This document shows, piece by piece, positions 52,109 through 62,672 of a stretch of DNA of 64,000 bases (its first letter is position 1; the number at the start of each line of letters is the position of its first letter). The notes under the pieces are model-generated. The model searched no databases, was not told the origin of the DNA, and saw nothing but the letters and a program-made list of their open reading frames with translations. The DNA lies in the NCBI GenBank assembly GCA_034687125.1, contig JAQGBZ010000037.1, positions 1-64,000 of the forward strand, written 5' to 3'. The DNA is from Neelides folsomi (taxonomy: Eukaryota > Arthropoda > Collembola > Neelipleona > Neelidae). The translations under genes and the position numbers were made by a program.

Positions 52109-52234
52109 TTTTATTTTTCTACCCGAATTTTTGGAACGATTAGTTTCATTCGACTTTACTTTTTTGTTTAACATTGACTATTTACGAAACAATTAATTGT
52201 ATTCTACAATTTATAATTCCGGAGATAGTAAATG

Positions 52235-52240
52235 AATAAA
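52235..52240 (+). terminator. probable EIF3H polyadenylation signal
   Basis: AATAAA 127 bases after the EIF3H stop and about 75 bases before the stop of the minus-strand coding exon, the right place for 3' end formation between convergent genes. Confidence 0.55.
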
Positions 52241-52314
52241 TTTTTTGGCCTTGGAGGAAATTAAATTGAATATTATAGTCGGGTATATCTACTCTACTAC
52301 TCTCCATAATTATT

Positions 52315-52612
52315 TTACAAACGACCCATTTCATCCCGATTTGTTAGTTCTCTGACTTCTCTGTCATAATCATTCCAATTCAATCCTTCATCCATCATCT
52401 GGGCGGTTACCTGCAAACAATAATTCTCTATATTAGTATTTTTGGCATAATATGTATATCTAAAACTTAAATTAGTTGTTAAATGTTCTCATACAAAGGA
52501 TCATGATCTCATTTAAATAATTTACTCGTTGGCTATGGGCTAAAACGAACAATTTACAGTCAAATGAATATAAAATTCATTCGCCGTCACATTGAAAGTC
52601 AGCCTCAGAAAC
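52315..52612 (-). CDS. short unrecognised minus-strand gene, coding exon(s)
   Basis: The exon 52410-52315 reads VTAQMMDEGLNWNDYDREVR-ELTNRDEMGRL then stop, preceded by a good acceptor (TTTGCAG). Its charged, stop-free composition looks like a real protein C-terminus. A candidate preceding exon, about 52612-52558 (reading FLRLTFNVTANEFYIHLT before a GTAAAT donor), joins in phase. The start is unresolved: an ATG at 52727 gives the wrong phase, and an ATG about 30 codons upstream inside the possible intron would allow a protein of about 65 residues. I do not recognise the family and assign no function. Convergent with EIF3H. Confidence 0.35.
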
Positions 52613-53214
52613 CTTCGGTAATATTTATCGAATTCGCCTTTCATATTAATCATCGAGATATAATTTTTAGAGTATAAAATATATAACACAAACCTCTGTT
52701 CTTCAGATTCTCCACCTTCTCGTCCATTCAAATGTATTTTAAATATTAACTTAAACTAGAATTTAAGAGTGCCTGGAAAGAATTGATTTGCGATGAGTTC
52801 TCGCTCTCACTCGCAGTCACAATGCCACAAAGACAACTTGCAGAATGCCGGCTTAAAGACTGCGAGAAATTCATTATTGAAGTCCAAACAAATCAAATAT
52901 AAATAAATATTTTAATCTTCCTTAAAAGTTAAACCACTTAAAAGACTTAATCTTATACTTAAAAGCTTTACAATAATACATTAAAATACATTTTGGAGAT
53001 ACGGTAGGTTTCGTATTCGTATCGTTTTCTCTCATCTGAATATTAGTGTCTAAATAATAAATATAGTAAATCTAAATAAAAATAAAGGTAAGCATTGCTT
53101 ATAATTTTATAAGTTATAAAATATCGATAAACTTTGTTTAATCGATATCTCATTAAATGAAAAGTGTATGATTGTATTAATTTCAATTTACAGTTCAATA
53201 GGAAAGCAATTGAA
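52613..53214. other. region between the small minus-strand gene and DBR1
   Basis: Contains the unresolved 5' end of the minus-strand gene and the DBR1 leader. A splice acceptor TTTACAG at 53187-53193 lies 21 bases before the DBR1 start codon, so DBR1 probably has a non-coding first exon within about 52750-53000. An open plus-strand frame from the ATG at 52793 encodes only 37 residues and is not supported. Confidence 0.45.
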
Positions 53215-56200
53215 ATGTTTGTGGCAATTGTCGGTTGCGGACATGGGGAGATTGACAAGATCTACGAAGTCATTACAAAAATTGAAGAAGAACGAAATAT
53301 TAAAGTTGACTTACTTCTCTGCTGTGGAGACTTTCAAAGTGTCAGGAACATGACAGATTTAAGATGCATGGCTTGCCCGGTTAAATATCAAGCCATGCAT
53401 GACTTTCATAGGTAATTATAAATTATAAAATTGTCTTTTGCAAATTGTTTTTACTTGATTGATACTTGATACCTAAATATGAAAAAATCAAACTTGTTTA
53501 AATGTATGATAATAATTACTAAATTCTAATTTTTTAAAGATACTATTCAGGAGAAAAGAAAGCACCAGTTTTGACTCTTTTTATTGGAGGAAATCATGAA
53601 GCATCAAATTTTCTACAAGAGCTTCCGTATGGTGGATGGGTTGCTCCGAATTTTTACTATTTGGGATATTCTTCAGTCGTCAAGTTTGGTCCTTTAAGAA
53701 TTGGAGGAGTTTCTGGAATTTATAAAGTACTATTCATATTATTAACATCCTTTAATTCAAATATAATAAACATTTCAATCATTAGTAGTTTTAATATAAA
53801 ATCAATTACATTATATCAAATCAATGAATGAATTTTTAAAATCTATTTTAAATTATGATATAGGGTCATGATTACTTGAAAGGAAGACACGAATGTCCTC
53901 CATATGATCATAATTCAATGCGAAGTGTGTACCATTACAGAAATTTAGACATTTTTCGACTTAAACAAGTAACTAGAAGGATTTGCAGTTCATTTTTTCA
54001 AAAGATTTTATTTTATATAAAGAGATATGATGACTAATGGTAAATTAATAACTAATTCTTTAAAGATCAAAAGTGGAATGGACATATTCTTATCACACGA
54101 TTGGCCAAAAGGAATTCACGATTATGGAAATACACAAGAGCTTCTTCGTCGAAAGCCTTTTTTCAGGTAATAGATTGCGATATGAATTTTTAATTCAAAG
54201 GTAATTTTTAATTAGGGTTAATATTTCAGATCAGAAATTGAGAAGAATGAATTAGGAGGACGACCTTTATTTGAACTCATGTGTGCAATTAAGCCAAAAT
54301 ATTGGTTCTCTGCTCATTTGCACGTAAAGTTTGCAGCAATTTTTCCACATGAAAATACCGAGCCAAATAAACTGAATTCAGAAATAAAAGTGAGCTAAAA
54401 TCGATTAAATTCCTAATTAAACAGTATTCGATTCGAATCAAAATTCTTAATAAACAATTTTTAGGAGTCAACAGATAAGACCGAAGAAAAGTTAAATGAA
54501 GTTGAAGAAACTAATTTTCTTGCTCTTGACAAAGTTCTTCCTCGCCGTCAATTTCTCCAGGTTTGATGCTTGATTCATAAAAACTAAAATGTTTAAATAA
54601 CTTGTCCATCAAATCAATATTTTAATTTTCTTATTATTTGCTTTTGTGATAGAGTAAGTTTACATTATAATAATTTATTTGATGAAATTACAGATATTAG
54701 AAATTGCTAATGATTCCACCGAACCTCAAGATCTCAAACTCTCTTATGATAAAGAATGGCTTTCAATTCTTAAATCCACAAATCATCTCGTTTCTGCCAA
54801 GAATATTACTTCATTTATGCCTGGTCCAGGATATCCATCAAGGTAATGCTGAACTTTTAATTGTCACTAATAATAAATAGAATGGACCTTGGACCTTTGA
54901 GACCATTTTAGGATTTGCGTCTAACTCATATGATCTTATACATAATTATATCTAATAATATGTTCAGAAATAATATTTATATCTAAAATATTAATATAGG
55001 ATTATTATATTTATCTTATAAATGATATTGCATGATTAGATTTGACTTTGCTCCGAGCGAAGAAGAGCTAAAAGAAATTGAGTTGGCTTTTGAAGGAAAT
55101 TATGTCATTCCTGAAAATTTTGAACAAACAGCTCCTTCCCATGAACCGAATGAGAGACCATTGAAAGCTCAACCAACTGTAATCTTTTCTCCATTATTAG
55201 TTTTAGTATATTATTAACAAAATCCAAATCTTTTACAAACTTGATTCTTTCTCAAAATAGATAAATCCTCAAACGAGGAAACTTTGCGAAAAACTCGAAA
55301 TTACTGATCCGTTGAGAATCATCCTTTCTGAGAATCCATCAAGACTCACCCTCCAATCACCGCTTGGTCAACCTCTTGGCTATGAAAGTCCATCGATGGG
55401 TCAAAGGGAGAACCTTCCGTTCGAATATGTATCACAACTCGATATAACCTACAATGAATCATCTTTCACTCAGGTAAGATTTTTCCACTTGATCCTTTTT
55501 TCTTTCATTTTAAATACGTGATGAAATCTGAACTATAAATATCAAAATATTGTGAACAAAGTCTTGCATCACTTTTTATTTTTTATCTTTCATTAAATAA
55601 AGCTCCAGACAAATCCTTTTGTTTTAATTAATATAGAAATTAGAAGAAAGGGCAAAGAGAGTTGTCGTTGAATCTTATTTGATTATCCCCACTCTTGGTC
55701 TCAATGGGGAGTTAATCCCCTTCAGATCTCATTTCAGTTAATGGGCCCTCGAGTTGTTTTCGACTTACGTACGTATGACATATCCTTTTATATGAATGTC
55801 AGAGTGGAAGCGAAATGAAATGTTGACATCCAACCTTCCAGACTATTAATGCTTATCATGGAAGATCATTAAGAAAGTCATAATTTCACATTTATTACTT
55901 TTTTACCCATTTCTCTTGAAGCCTGAAGCCATTAAAATTGTCATGTTCCCCTTCAATTGATGCTTCATAATTGCGTAAATGGAATGATAAAATCTCTCCG
56001 GCCCTTTTACCCGCCCTCACGGAATTCTCCTTGTTTACACTTTATAAAGTAAATATATCACAATGGATGAAAATTAAAATTTGAATGTAGGTTTCTCTCA
56101 ACCCTGATGAGATCTCGTTAGATTTGGAAGAAGAGGCTGATGATGATGATGCCAAAGGGGCTAATAACGAGTCTCTCGAGGCCCAACGATCTCATCTAAA

Positions 56201-56486
56201 TAGCAGCTTAACAGGGAATTGTCGGAAAAAGCTTCTTCTCCCTCCACCCATTGATTCAATTGCAAATTCTTGTGGGCTAAATACCTCGAACGAGGAGAGG
56301 AATCGTCAACTGCTTGAAGAATTGGGCGAACCCGTAGAACCAACGAATCCTCTACAACTTGACTCCGGAATGTTCTTTGCCATTGACAAGGAGGGAGTTA
56401 AGGGTCAGCAGCCAGAGGAAGGACCTTCTAATAAAAAGAGAAGGAATGAAGACTTGTACAAACAACTGGAAGATGAAAATAATTGA
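53215..56486 (+). CDS. DBR1: lariat RNA debranching enzyme, 580 aa, 10 exons
   Basis: Exons 53215-53411, 53540-53726, 53864-53968, 54066-54166, 54230-54389, 54465-54560, 54694-54842, 55040-55178, 55261-55473 and 56091-56486, all in phase. Dbr1 cuts the 2'-5' branch bond of intron lariats, allowing intron turnover and release of intronic snoRNAs. Seen: metallophosphoesterase motifs GCGHGEID (Cys8, His10), [10 protein letters not shown] (Asp39), GGNHEASN (Asn84, His85), SHDWP (His174) and [10 protein letters not shown] (His226, His228), at the same residue numbers as in human; [20 protein letters not shown] is nearly invariant. The C-terminal half is diverged and ends in an acidic [10 protein letters not shown] stretch and a basic KKRR patch likely acting as a nuclear signal. 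Residue 9 is Gly where human has Cys. AATAAA begins 12 bases after the stop. Confidence 0.95.
55474..56090 (+). other. ninth (last) intron of DBR1, 617 bases
   Basis: The longest intron in DBR1, bounded by GTAAGA and TGTAG. It contains a less AT-rich block (about 55640-55760) with a run of short C- and G-tracts, but no H/ACA or C/D pattern that I could close. No other feature seen. Confidence 0.6.
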
Positions 56487-56497
56487 TTTTAAAAAGC

Positions 56498-56503
56498 AAT
56501 AAA
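56498..56503 (+). terminator. probable DBR1 polyadenylation signal
   Basis: AATAAA begins 12 bases after the DBR1 stop codon, giving a very short 3' UTR if used. Confidence 0.55.
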
Positions 56504-57348
56504 CTATTTTATTTTAAAAATAATTAATGAATCTTTCCAACCATCAAAATTGATAACAAAGACGTTAAATACAGTAACAAGCATTTTTATCATTAGAACG
56601 GCCATGAATTTTAATAAATTTATTTTTACGTTGTCAGCTATCTTCTTTAGTTTGAAGTCTTTGATCTTATCTTTCTTATAATATCCGACATGGCGTATAT
56701 TACTTGTACAGAGTAGAGAGATAACATCATAGATATAATAATATTAGGTATTTACATATACTTACGCAGTAGTTCAGTATTAGTTATAATTCTTATAATA
56801 TTGTAATTTTGTATATACACATTATTCCATATTATATGATATATTATAAATATGTAGTTAGCATTGTGAATTTGTGATACACCTTGATTGCATTTCCTTT
56901 ATTCGCACTTTTTCATTGACAATTTGATTACATTATATTTAATTGACATACCCTACAACTGACAACTACAACCCTCGTACGCCACATATCACATAATAAT
57001 AATTAATAGCATAGAGGTAATGATAATGATGTAATGATGTAATGATAGGTACCTAGGTATATAATTATATTTAATATAATGCTATAATATGCCATATGTA
57101 TTATATATTTATTTATATCTCCCGCATAAAATGGGATTCCTATAAAGCCGTGGATCAAGATATAGTTCCATTTCCATTGACCTTGTTGATCCTTTTTTGG
57201 AAAAGAAGCGGTCGCCATTTTTGATTGTGTGTATCTGAGAGTTCTGGAGGCGTGGAGGTCGATCTTAAGGTCTCGACTTTAATAATTATTAACTACCAAA
57301 TTAGGTGTTTAAAATCACAGGTTTCATCGTTTATTTGAAGTAGTGAAG
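56504..57348. other. spacer between DBR1 and the TBP-like locus
   Basis: 845 AT-rich bases with a short TAATGAT-type low-complexity run at 57018-57047 and no coding exon seen. The bases just before 57349 should hold the promoter and 5' UTR of the next gene; an AG preceded by pyrimidine-poor sequence (ATCACAG, about 57320) could be a leader splice acceptor. Confidence 0.45.
57018..57047. repeat. low-complexity TAATGAT-type repeat
   Basis: Irregular repeats of AATGAT and GTAATGAT over about 30 bases in the intergenic spacer. Microsatellite-like, no function seen. Confidence 0.6.
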
Positions 57349-57969
57349 ATGAGATCCAAGCGTAAGCTCGAAGTGTCCCTTTCTTTGGTCAATGTTGATG
57401 CGAAAAAGAAGAAATTGGACGTAAAGGACAACAATGACTTTGAAATGAACAAGCCTTTACTTGAAATTATAAGTCAGTTGAACTTAAACCACACTTTACC
57501 TCAACACTCGTCCGAGGTAATTATCTCGTTTTCTTACTTTTTAAATATCTAGTCTATCCATACTAAACTATATTGTGTATGTAAATACGCAATATTATAT
57601 TGCATTTCAATCTTTTATATATACGTATTTTTCGATTTTAAGGTCACTGATATTGTTGAAGTGAAGAAGATTTACAAGTATACGAGGGAGAAGTACAGGG
57701 CTCTTTTTTCTCCGCCTGACAGGACAAAAGAACGTCACCGGGATTACCTGGACGCTCGTGATCTTCTTTATGAGAGATTTAAATTAATGTTGTTACCCTC
57801 TTCTCCTCTATTTTCTTATCCAGTCTTCAAACAATGCAACAATATTTACTGGGAAGAATTAATGGGAATGAAACTCCAGAAGTATATTGAAGACCCGAGA
57901 AAGGCCATTTTGGAGACCAAGAATAATACCAACCCACTGGAAATACTGTTAGATTTTAAAATTAAATGA
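57349..57969 (+). CDS. unrecognised Lys-rich protein, 164 aa, just upstream of the TBP-like gene
   Basis: Exons 57349-57516 and 57643-57969 join in phase 0 with a GTAATT donor and a TTTTAAG acceptor. The first exon is basic (MRSKRKLEVSLSL, then KKKKL), suggesting nuclear import. The second carries a roughly 100-residue compact-looking segment with KIYKYTREKYRALFSPPDRT and LYERFKLMLLPSSPLFSYP. I recognise no family. The stop lies 96 bases before the Met of the TBP-like frame, on the same strand. Either this is a separate gene, the first cistron of a two-gene transcript, or the N-terminal part of the TBP-like protein: a GTTAGA at 57948 and an AG at 58060-58061 would skip the stop and join the two in frame into 332 residues. 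Confidence 0.6.
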
Positions 57970-58065
57970 AAATCCTTGCATTTTAATATATTTTATAATA
58001 TTATGTATAATAAGAATTATATTTTATAATAATAGTAATGTCCATAAATATTTTATAAAAGGTCA

Positions 58066-58801
58066 ATGGTTGCGACAGTCAACCTCTGCATTGATTTGAA
58101 TATCGAAGAAATTGCCAATAAGGCTCCAAATGTGTCATATAGGCCGAAGAGCTTTGCACCGCTTGTGATGCGGATTCACAATCCAAATGCAACTTTGCTT
58201 ATCTTTACAAGCGGTAAAGTTGTCATTTCTGGGCCAAAATCAGAAGCCGACATAGGGAAAGCTTCCAGGAAAGTTAAAAGGATAATAAGAAGATTCGGAT
58301 ACAAACTACCACACAGGAGTGTGAAATTGACGAACATTTCTGCTGCTTCAGCCACCGGATTCAGCGTGAAAATTGATGACATGGCAAAAAAGATTCCTAT
58401 TTGTGCCACGTAAGAATGATGAAATATCTAATTCGACATATTAGTATCTTAAGATGTTAATCTTGGTATTTATTTTATAAATATACCAATTTATTATTAT
58501 AAAGATCAATAGTTTGGTTTTACAATATTTGTTCTTATATTGCACAGCTTGCGAACTGAGCTCTTCAGTGGTCTCATTTTCAACATGCATAGTCCACCAG
58601 CAAACATTATTTGCTTTCATTCAGGAAGCATGCTTCTTACAGGTAAATGAGTTTATGATCTTTCACCAATGTTAAGATTTAAACCATTTTCCTAATGATT
58701 TTTTCTTTTTTAATTCAGGGGCGAAGTCTGAGGCGGATATGTATCTTGCCAATGAACAATTCCAATGCATTGCTCGTTGTTACCGGAAATTGGATATCTG
58801 A
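58066..58801 (+). CDS. divergent TATA-binding-protein-like protein (173 aa from this Met)
   Basis: Exons 58066-58409, 58548-58642 and 58719-58801, in phase. TBP-family saddle proteins bind promoter DNA and nucleate transcription complexes. Seen: two degenerate repeats, each with the TBP signature, VMRIHNPNATLLIFTSGKVV-ISGPKSE in the first and IFNMHSPPANIICFHSG-x5-TGAKSE in the second. The four phenylalanines that kink DNA in TBP have counterparts at 30, 47, 121 and 138. It is too diverged to be the canonical TBP, which is nearly invariant in animals; it looks like a TRF-type paralogue but is closer to TBP than to TBPL1 in the repeats. The YEP of YEPELF is lost (LRTELF) and the linker between repeats is altered. 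The Met start cuts into the first beta strand of the fold, suggesting that a further upstream exon belongs to it. Confidence 0.8.
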
Positions 58802-59547
58802 AAATTATCAATTTTTGAGATAATATTGGGGGTTATGTTTTAATTTCTACGTAAAATTAGGTAATAAGTCAATATAGCCCACCCTTCTCTCTATTTTAGT
58901 TTCAAATTTCATTGATGTTCTCCCGGAGTCGTAAAGGTTTCAGTTCTTAATTAAATTTATTGGAGGAGAAAATTGGAATAGAAGTTCATGAGTCAGATAT
59001 TGGTGATTTGACTCAGTTATTAACGACTCGGATTCCCCTTAATTTAAATCCCTCGATTCCACTTCATCTCATTCCCATTCTCTGATTGTTCTATAATAGA
59101 AATTATCTTATTATTAGTTTCTATTTTAAAAGTGATAACATATTCAAAATTTTGACTTGTTTACTCCCATCTCCTAAAATTATTATGTACTCTATAAATA
59201 ATTACGTGTTTAATTCTTACAACTATGTACTATTATATCAATACAATGAGATCTTTTTCTGAAGTTGTTTTATAAAAAAAACTTTTTGTGGTTTGAGAGG
59301 ACAAATTGGACAATTTAGATTTAGTAATTTGTTACAAAATATCTAGGTGTGTTTGTAACTTTGTTATAAAATAAAAATTTTCGTCTTTGATGACTAGTAA
59401 AGCATTTATTATTATTGTCAACGGTTTTTGGATTAGAGCCTATGCGTTTGTGTACTTTTATTAAAAGCCATGGAGGGTGTTCTGCGTGGGCGAAGGGTAA
59501 CATTTCTTTGCCCCGGTGGGAGGAGGTTCGATGACGAGCAGAGTGAA
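58802..59547. other. spacer between the TBP-like gene and the allatotropin promoter
   Basis: 746 bases, AT-rich, no coding exon recognised. Holds the 3' end of the TBP-like gene and the upstream control region of the neuropeptide gene; no specific element identified. Confidence 0.45.
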
Positions 59548-59626
59548 TATAAAAGAAGATCCAGCCTCCGAGTTGAAACCATTCTCGACATCGACTCGTG
59601 GAACTTCACCGGTTAGCGAAACAAAG
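59548..59626 (+). promoter_or_regulatory. TATA box and probable non-coding first exon of the allatotropin gene
   Basis: TATAAAAG at 59548-59555 sits in a locally less AT-rich stretch. About 30 bases downstream is a plausible start region (about 59578-59585), and a good donor AAAG|GTACAT follows at 59627. This is the expected layout of a TATA promoter with a short leader exon, 1.1 kb before the coding exon. Start site and use are inferred. Confidence 0.45.
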
Positions 59627-60749
59627 GTACATAAACTCATATAATCCTCGTTCCCCCTTTTCCACTTGCCGGGCTCGCACTTTCAAGGGGGTGAAAGAGG
59701 TTCAAACGAGATTGAGAGTTTTTTAAAATAGCAAAAACGTTTCCATTCGATCTATCTTTTCATCTTCTCCCACTCTCTTGTATAAATAAGCAGTTTCCAC
59801 TCACTTTCACCCATACTTTGCATATATGAAGTACACTTGTAAACTCCTTAAATTTGTACATACCATGCTTTCCATTCGGATAAATTCAGTATTTTAGCTA
59901 TTATAATTTTGTCTAGACATAGTGTATACCTAAACTGATATAAAGCGATAAAAATTGTCCTTTTTTGTTTGTTGAATATTTTGGAACACTAAAATTTCAT
60001 AAAATTGAAAAAATATTTAAATTCAAACACTTCTACTGTTAATCTATCGTAATTAATTTTCTCTACATTACATCTACCATACATATTTTACATTAGTATC
60101 TACTATATTCTATTCAGAAAATCCGTGCAGGTGAGTTTGAAAAACCCGCACATAATTTCCAGAGATACGAATTTCAATTTCACTGTTACTATTAATTGTA
60201 GTATTGCATATGCAATATTTAAACCAATTCATTACCCATCAACAAAATACATAACATAACTATTTCAATAACATTTCATTGCATTTGAATTTTATTGATG
60301 TTTTAATGAAACAATAAAATAATGAAATTGAGGCCAAAATATAAAATAAACATTAAACTTTTTCAAAAACAATATAAATTAGCATATGACAGGGGAATGT
60401 TTTTATGTATATCTCTCTTATTCTAAAGAAAGCGTTTGAAGTAAAATTCTATTTTGAAGACGAAGAATACTATATATGTATAAGAGTGTATTAAAGACAT
60501 TCCTCCAAATGTAACATACCTACTTCAACTTGTCTTTGTAAAAGACATAAAGACGTGTGTATGCAAAGAGGAGACGTAGGACGCATAATGGGAAGTGGCT
60601 AAGACAGTTTCAATTTTCCTAAATTGAAAATTTTATTTTCCTTCCATCATGGGGAAACCTTGAGGAGCTGAATGGGAATTTCTTTCTTTTCAATTGCCCG
60701 TAAAGTGATTGCCGAGGGAGAGATTGTCTTCACCATATATTCCGCAGAG
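59627..60749 (+). other. probable leader intron and 5' UTR of the allatotropin gene
   Basis: AT-rich, no coding signal until the frame opens at 60672. Several AG acceptors lie within 100 bases of the start codon; I cannot choose between them. An in-frame Met at 60672 would add 26 residues before the signal peptide and is less likely than 60750. Confidence 0.4.
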
Positions 60750-62672
60750 ATGCCTCGATTCGTGTTGATCCTCCTTGCCTGCTCCACATTCGGTCTCGTC
60801 ATCGGGTCGGGCGTGTCAGCAGGGGCCGGAAGAGCCGCTTACCCCAGAAGTAACCGAGGTTTCAAAAATGCCCAGCTCTCGACAGCCAGAGGGTTCGGGA
60901 AGAGAGACGGAGTGAGGACAGAAGAGCTAATTCCTCCACAGAACGGAGTGTCCTCCTTCATTTCAGAAGGAAGAAAGTAAGAGCTTCCTTGATGTTATTT
61001 TTAATTTAAATATCCGCTTTTATTTGTTCAACCATCATGTCCTCGTTTTACTCAAAAGATCTAAGAGCTTCAGGCCTTCATTTTGCATCTTTTAAGAAAT
61101 AAGATTTTTGTTAGTGAGAAGAATGATCGAGGGACTCAAATTTTAATGCCCTTGAGCTAAACTTCTCCCTTCTTTGTCTTTTTTCATTTTGGTTGAATTC
61201 GTATATGAAGAGATTAGTTAATATAATTACCTATTTAGAAGTTCTGTGCGAATACTTCAAAAAGCATTCTATCAAATATCCCTTTAATAAATATATAAAA
61301 GCAATGATACGATTTCTATCAATCATGCGGAACATTCAACGCAGGTGTCAGACTTGATCATCAATTATATAGGATATACATAATATGGTATAATCTATAT
61401 CAACTTATACTTTATTACTTACTTTATGGTTAGTGAATACTACTTTATAAGATTAGAGAAAGTTACAGATATTATTGCCCAGTTTGGTTGTAATTACTGT
61501 TAAATACAGATAGTTATACTCGACACTGAATCCCCTTTAATATTCTGAATTGAAGAAATGCAACAAATTATTTTTAATGCAAATGGTTGACTGATATTGA
61601 TTTCTATTTTTTCGACATAATCTACATGGGATAAGTACAGTATCGTGTAATCTGCCCCTGAATAATCGGGTTTAATGATTTTATGCCTAGAATTAAAACT
61701 TTGGTGCCTAATGCTCAACTGTATTTGTATTTGGAATTTAAGCTAGTAAAAAGATACGTTCCTATATCCAATTGATGTTCGCGTAGATGTACAATACTTT
61801 CTTTAAGTACAAGTATTTATAAGCATCGGTATATTACATGATAAAGATTTTAGCATGACGTCCAAAATTTTTGAATAAATCTAATTTGACAGAAAATGTT
61901 AAATTATTCAAAGCAAAGTCTTCAAATCTCGAATGAATATGTATGTAAGGTTTTATGAATGACTTGAAGAAAAGTTTTAAATAGATAGATGTTAAAGTCA
62001 ATTATAAAGAAATGGGGTTTAACGAACGGGGTTTAACTTTCTTGTCTTTTAAGATATAATTTCAACTTTGCCAGCCATCACCAACTAGAGTTAAATCTTA
62101 ATCAGAATGAACTTTTTAAAACTCTTTTTGCTTCATCCAATATCTACTTTCTCCAGTTGCTCCACTCAATTCAGTATAGCTATTTTTCATTGTATGTCAA
62201 TAGTGGATTTGCAAGACGGATTTCTTCAAAATCAATACACCCACATTCGTTTTATTTATTTTAAAGAAATAGGTTTTAAAAAGATTTAATGGGATTGAAT
62301 CTTTTCTTTAAACTTTAATGTTTAGATACATTAAGTTTTAACCAATTGTAATATTAAGAGCCTTAGGGCAAGATATTAAGTAGATTTGACCTAAGTGCAG
62401 ATAGATAGTATTCATAATAGATTTCAAATTGAAAGTCAAGATTAAATACTAGCTGAAGGGGGTTTAAGTACATTTTACGAAAAAATGTTATTTGAGTAGG
62501 ATATTAATATCATTTTGTTCTCGATTACATTTTTAGCTATCCAACATCTTGGCTTGTGGAAGAACTTCAAGGGAATCCTGAGCTCGCTCGACTCCTTGTC
62601 GATAAATTCGTGGATGAAAATGGAGATGGGGAAATCACACCGGAAGAACTCTTCAAAAAACCTTTCTACTGA
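60750..62672 (+). CDS. allatotropin neuropeptide precursor, 120 aa
   Basis: Exons 60750-60976 and 62537-62672, joined in phase 2. Allatotropin is an amidated peptide that in insects stimulates juvenile hormone synthesis and gut and heart muscle, acting through a G-protein-coupled receptor. Seen: a hydrophobic signal peptide (residues 1 to about 24, MPRFVLILLACSTFGLVIG), an R-x-x-R cleavage site ending at Arg36, then GFKNAQLSTARGF (37-49) followed by Gly50 as amide donor and Lys51-Arg52 as cleavage site, giving one mature amidated 13-mer. The second exon carries WLVEELQGNPELARLLVDKF and a canonical EF-hand loop, DENGDGEITPEE (102-113) with Asp, Asn, Asp, Gly, Ile and Glu in the right places, a conserved tail type in allatotropin precursors. 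The start was chosen because it begins directly with the signal peptide. Confidence 0.93.
60977..62536 (+). other. intron of the allatotropin gene
   Basis: 1560 bases between a GTAAGA donor and a TTTTTAG acceptor. No further exon recognised; alternative exons, known in some insect allatotropin genes, cannot be excluded from sequence alone. Confidence 0.6.

Noticed and set aside
55640-55760. Less AT-rich block with short C and G tracts in the last DBR1 intron, considered as a further snoRNA
   Set aside because: I could not build two hairpins with H and ACA boxes at the right distances.
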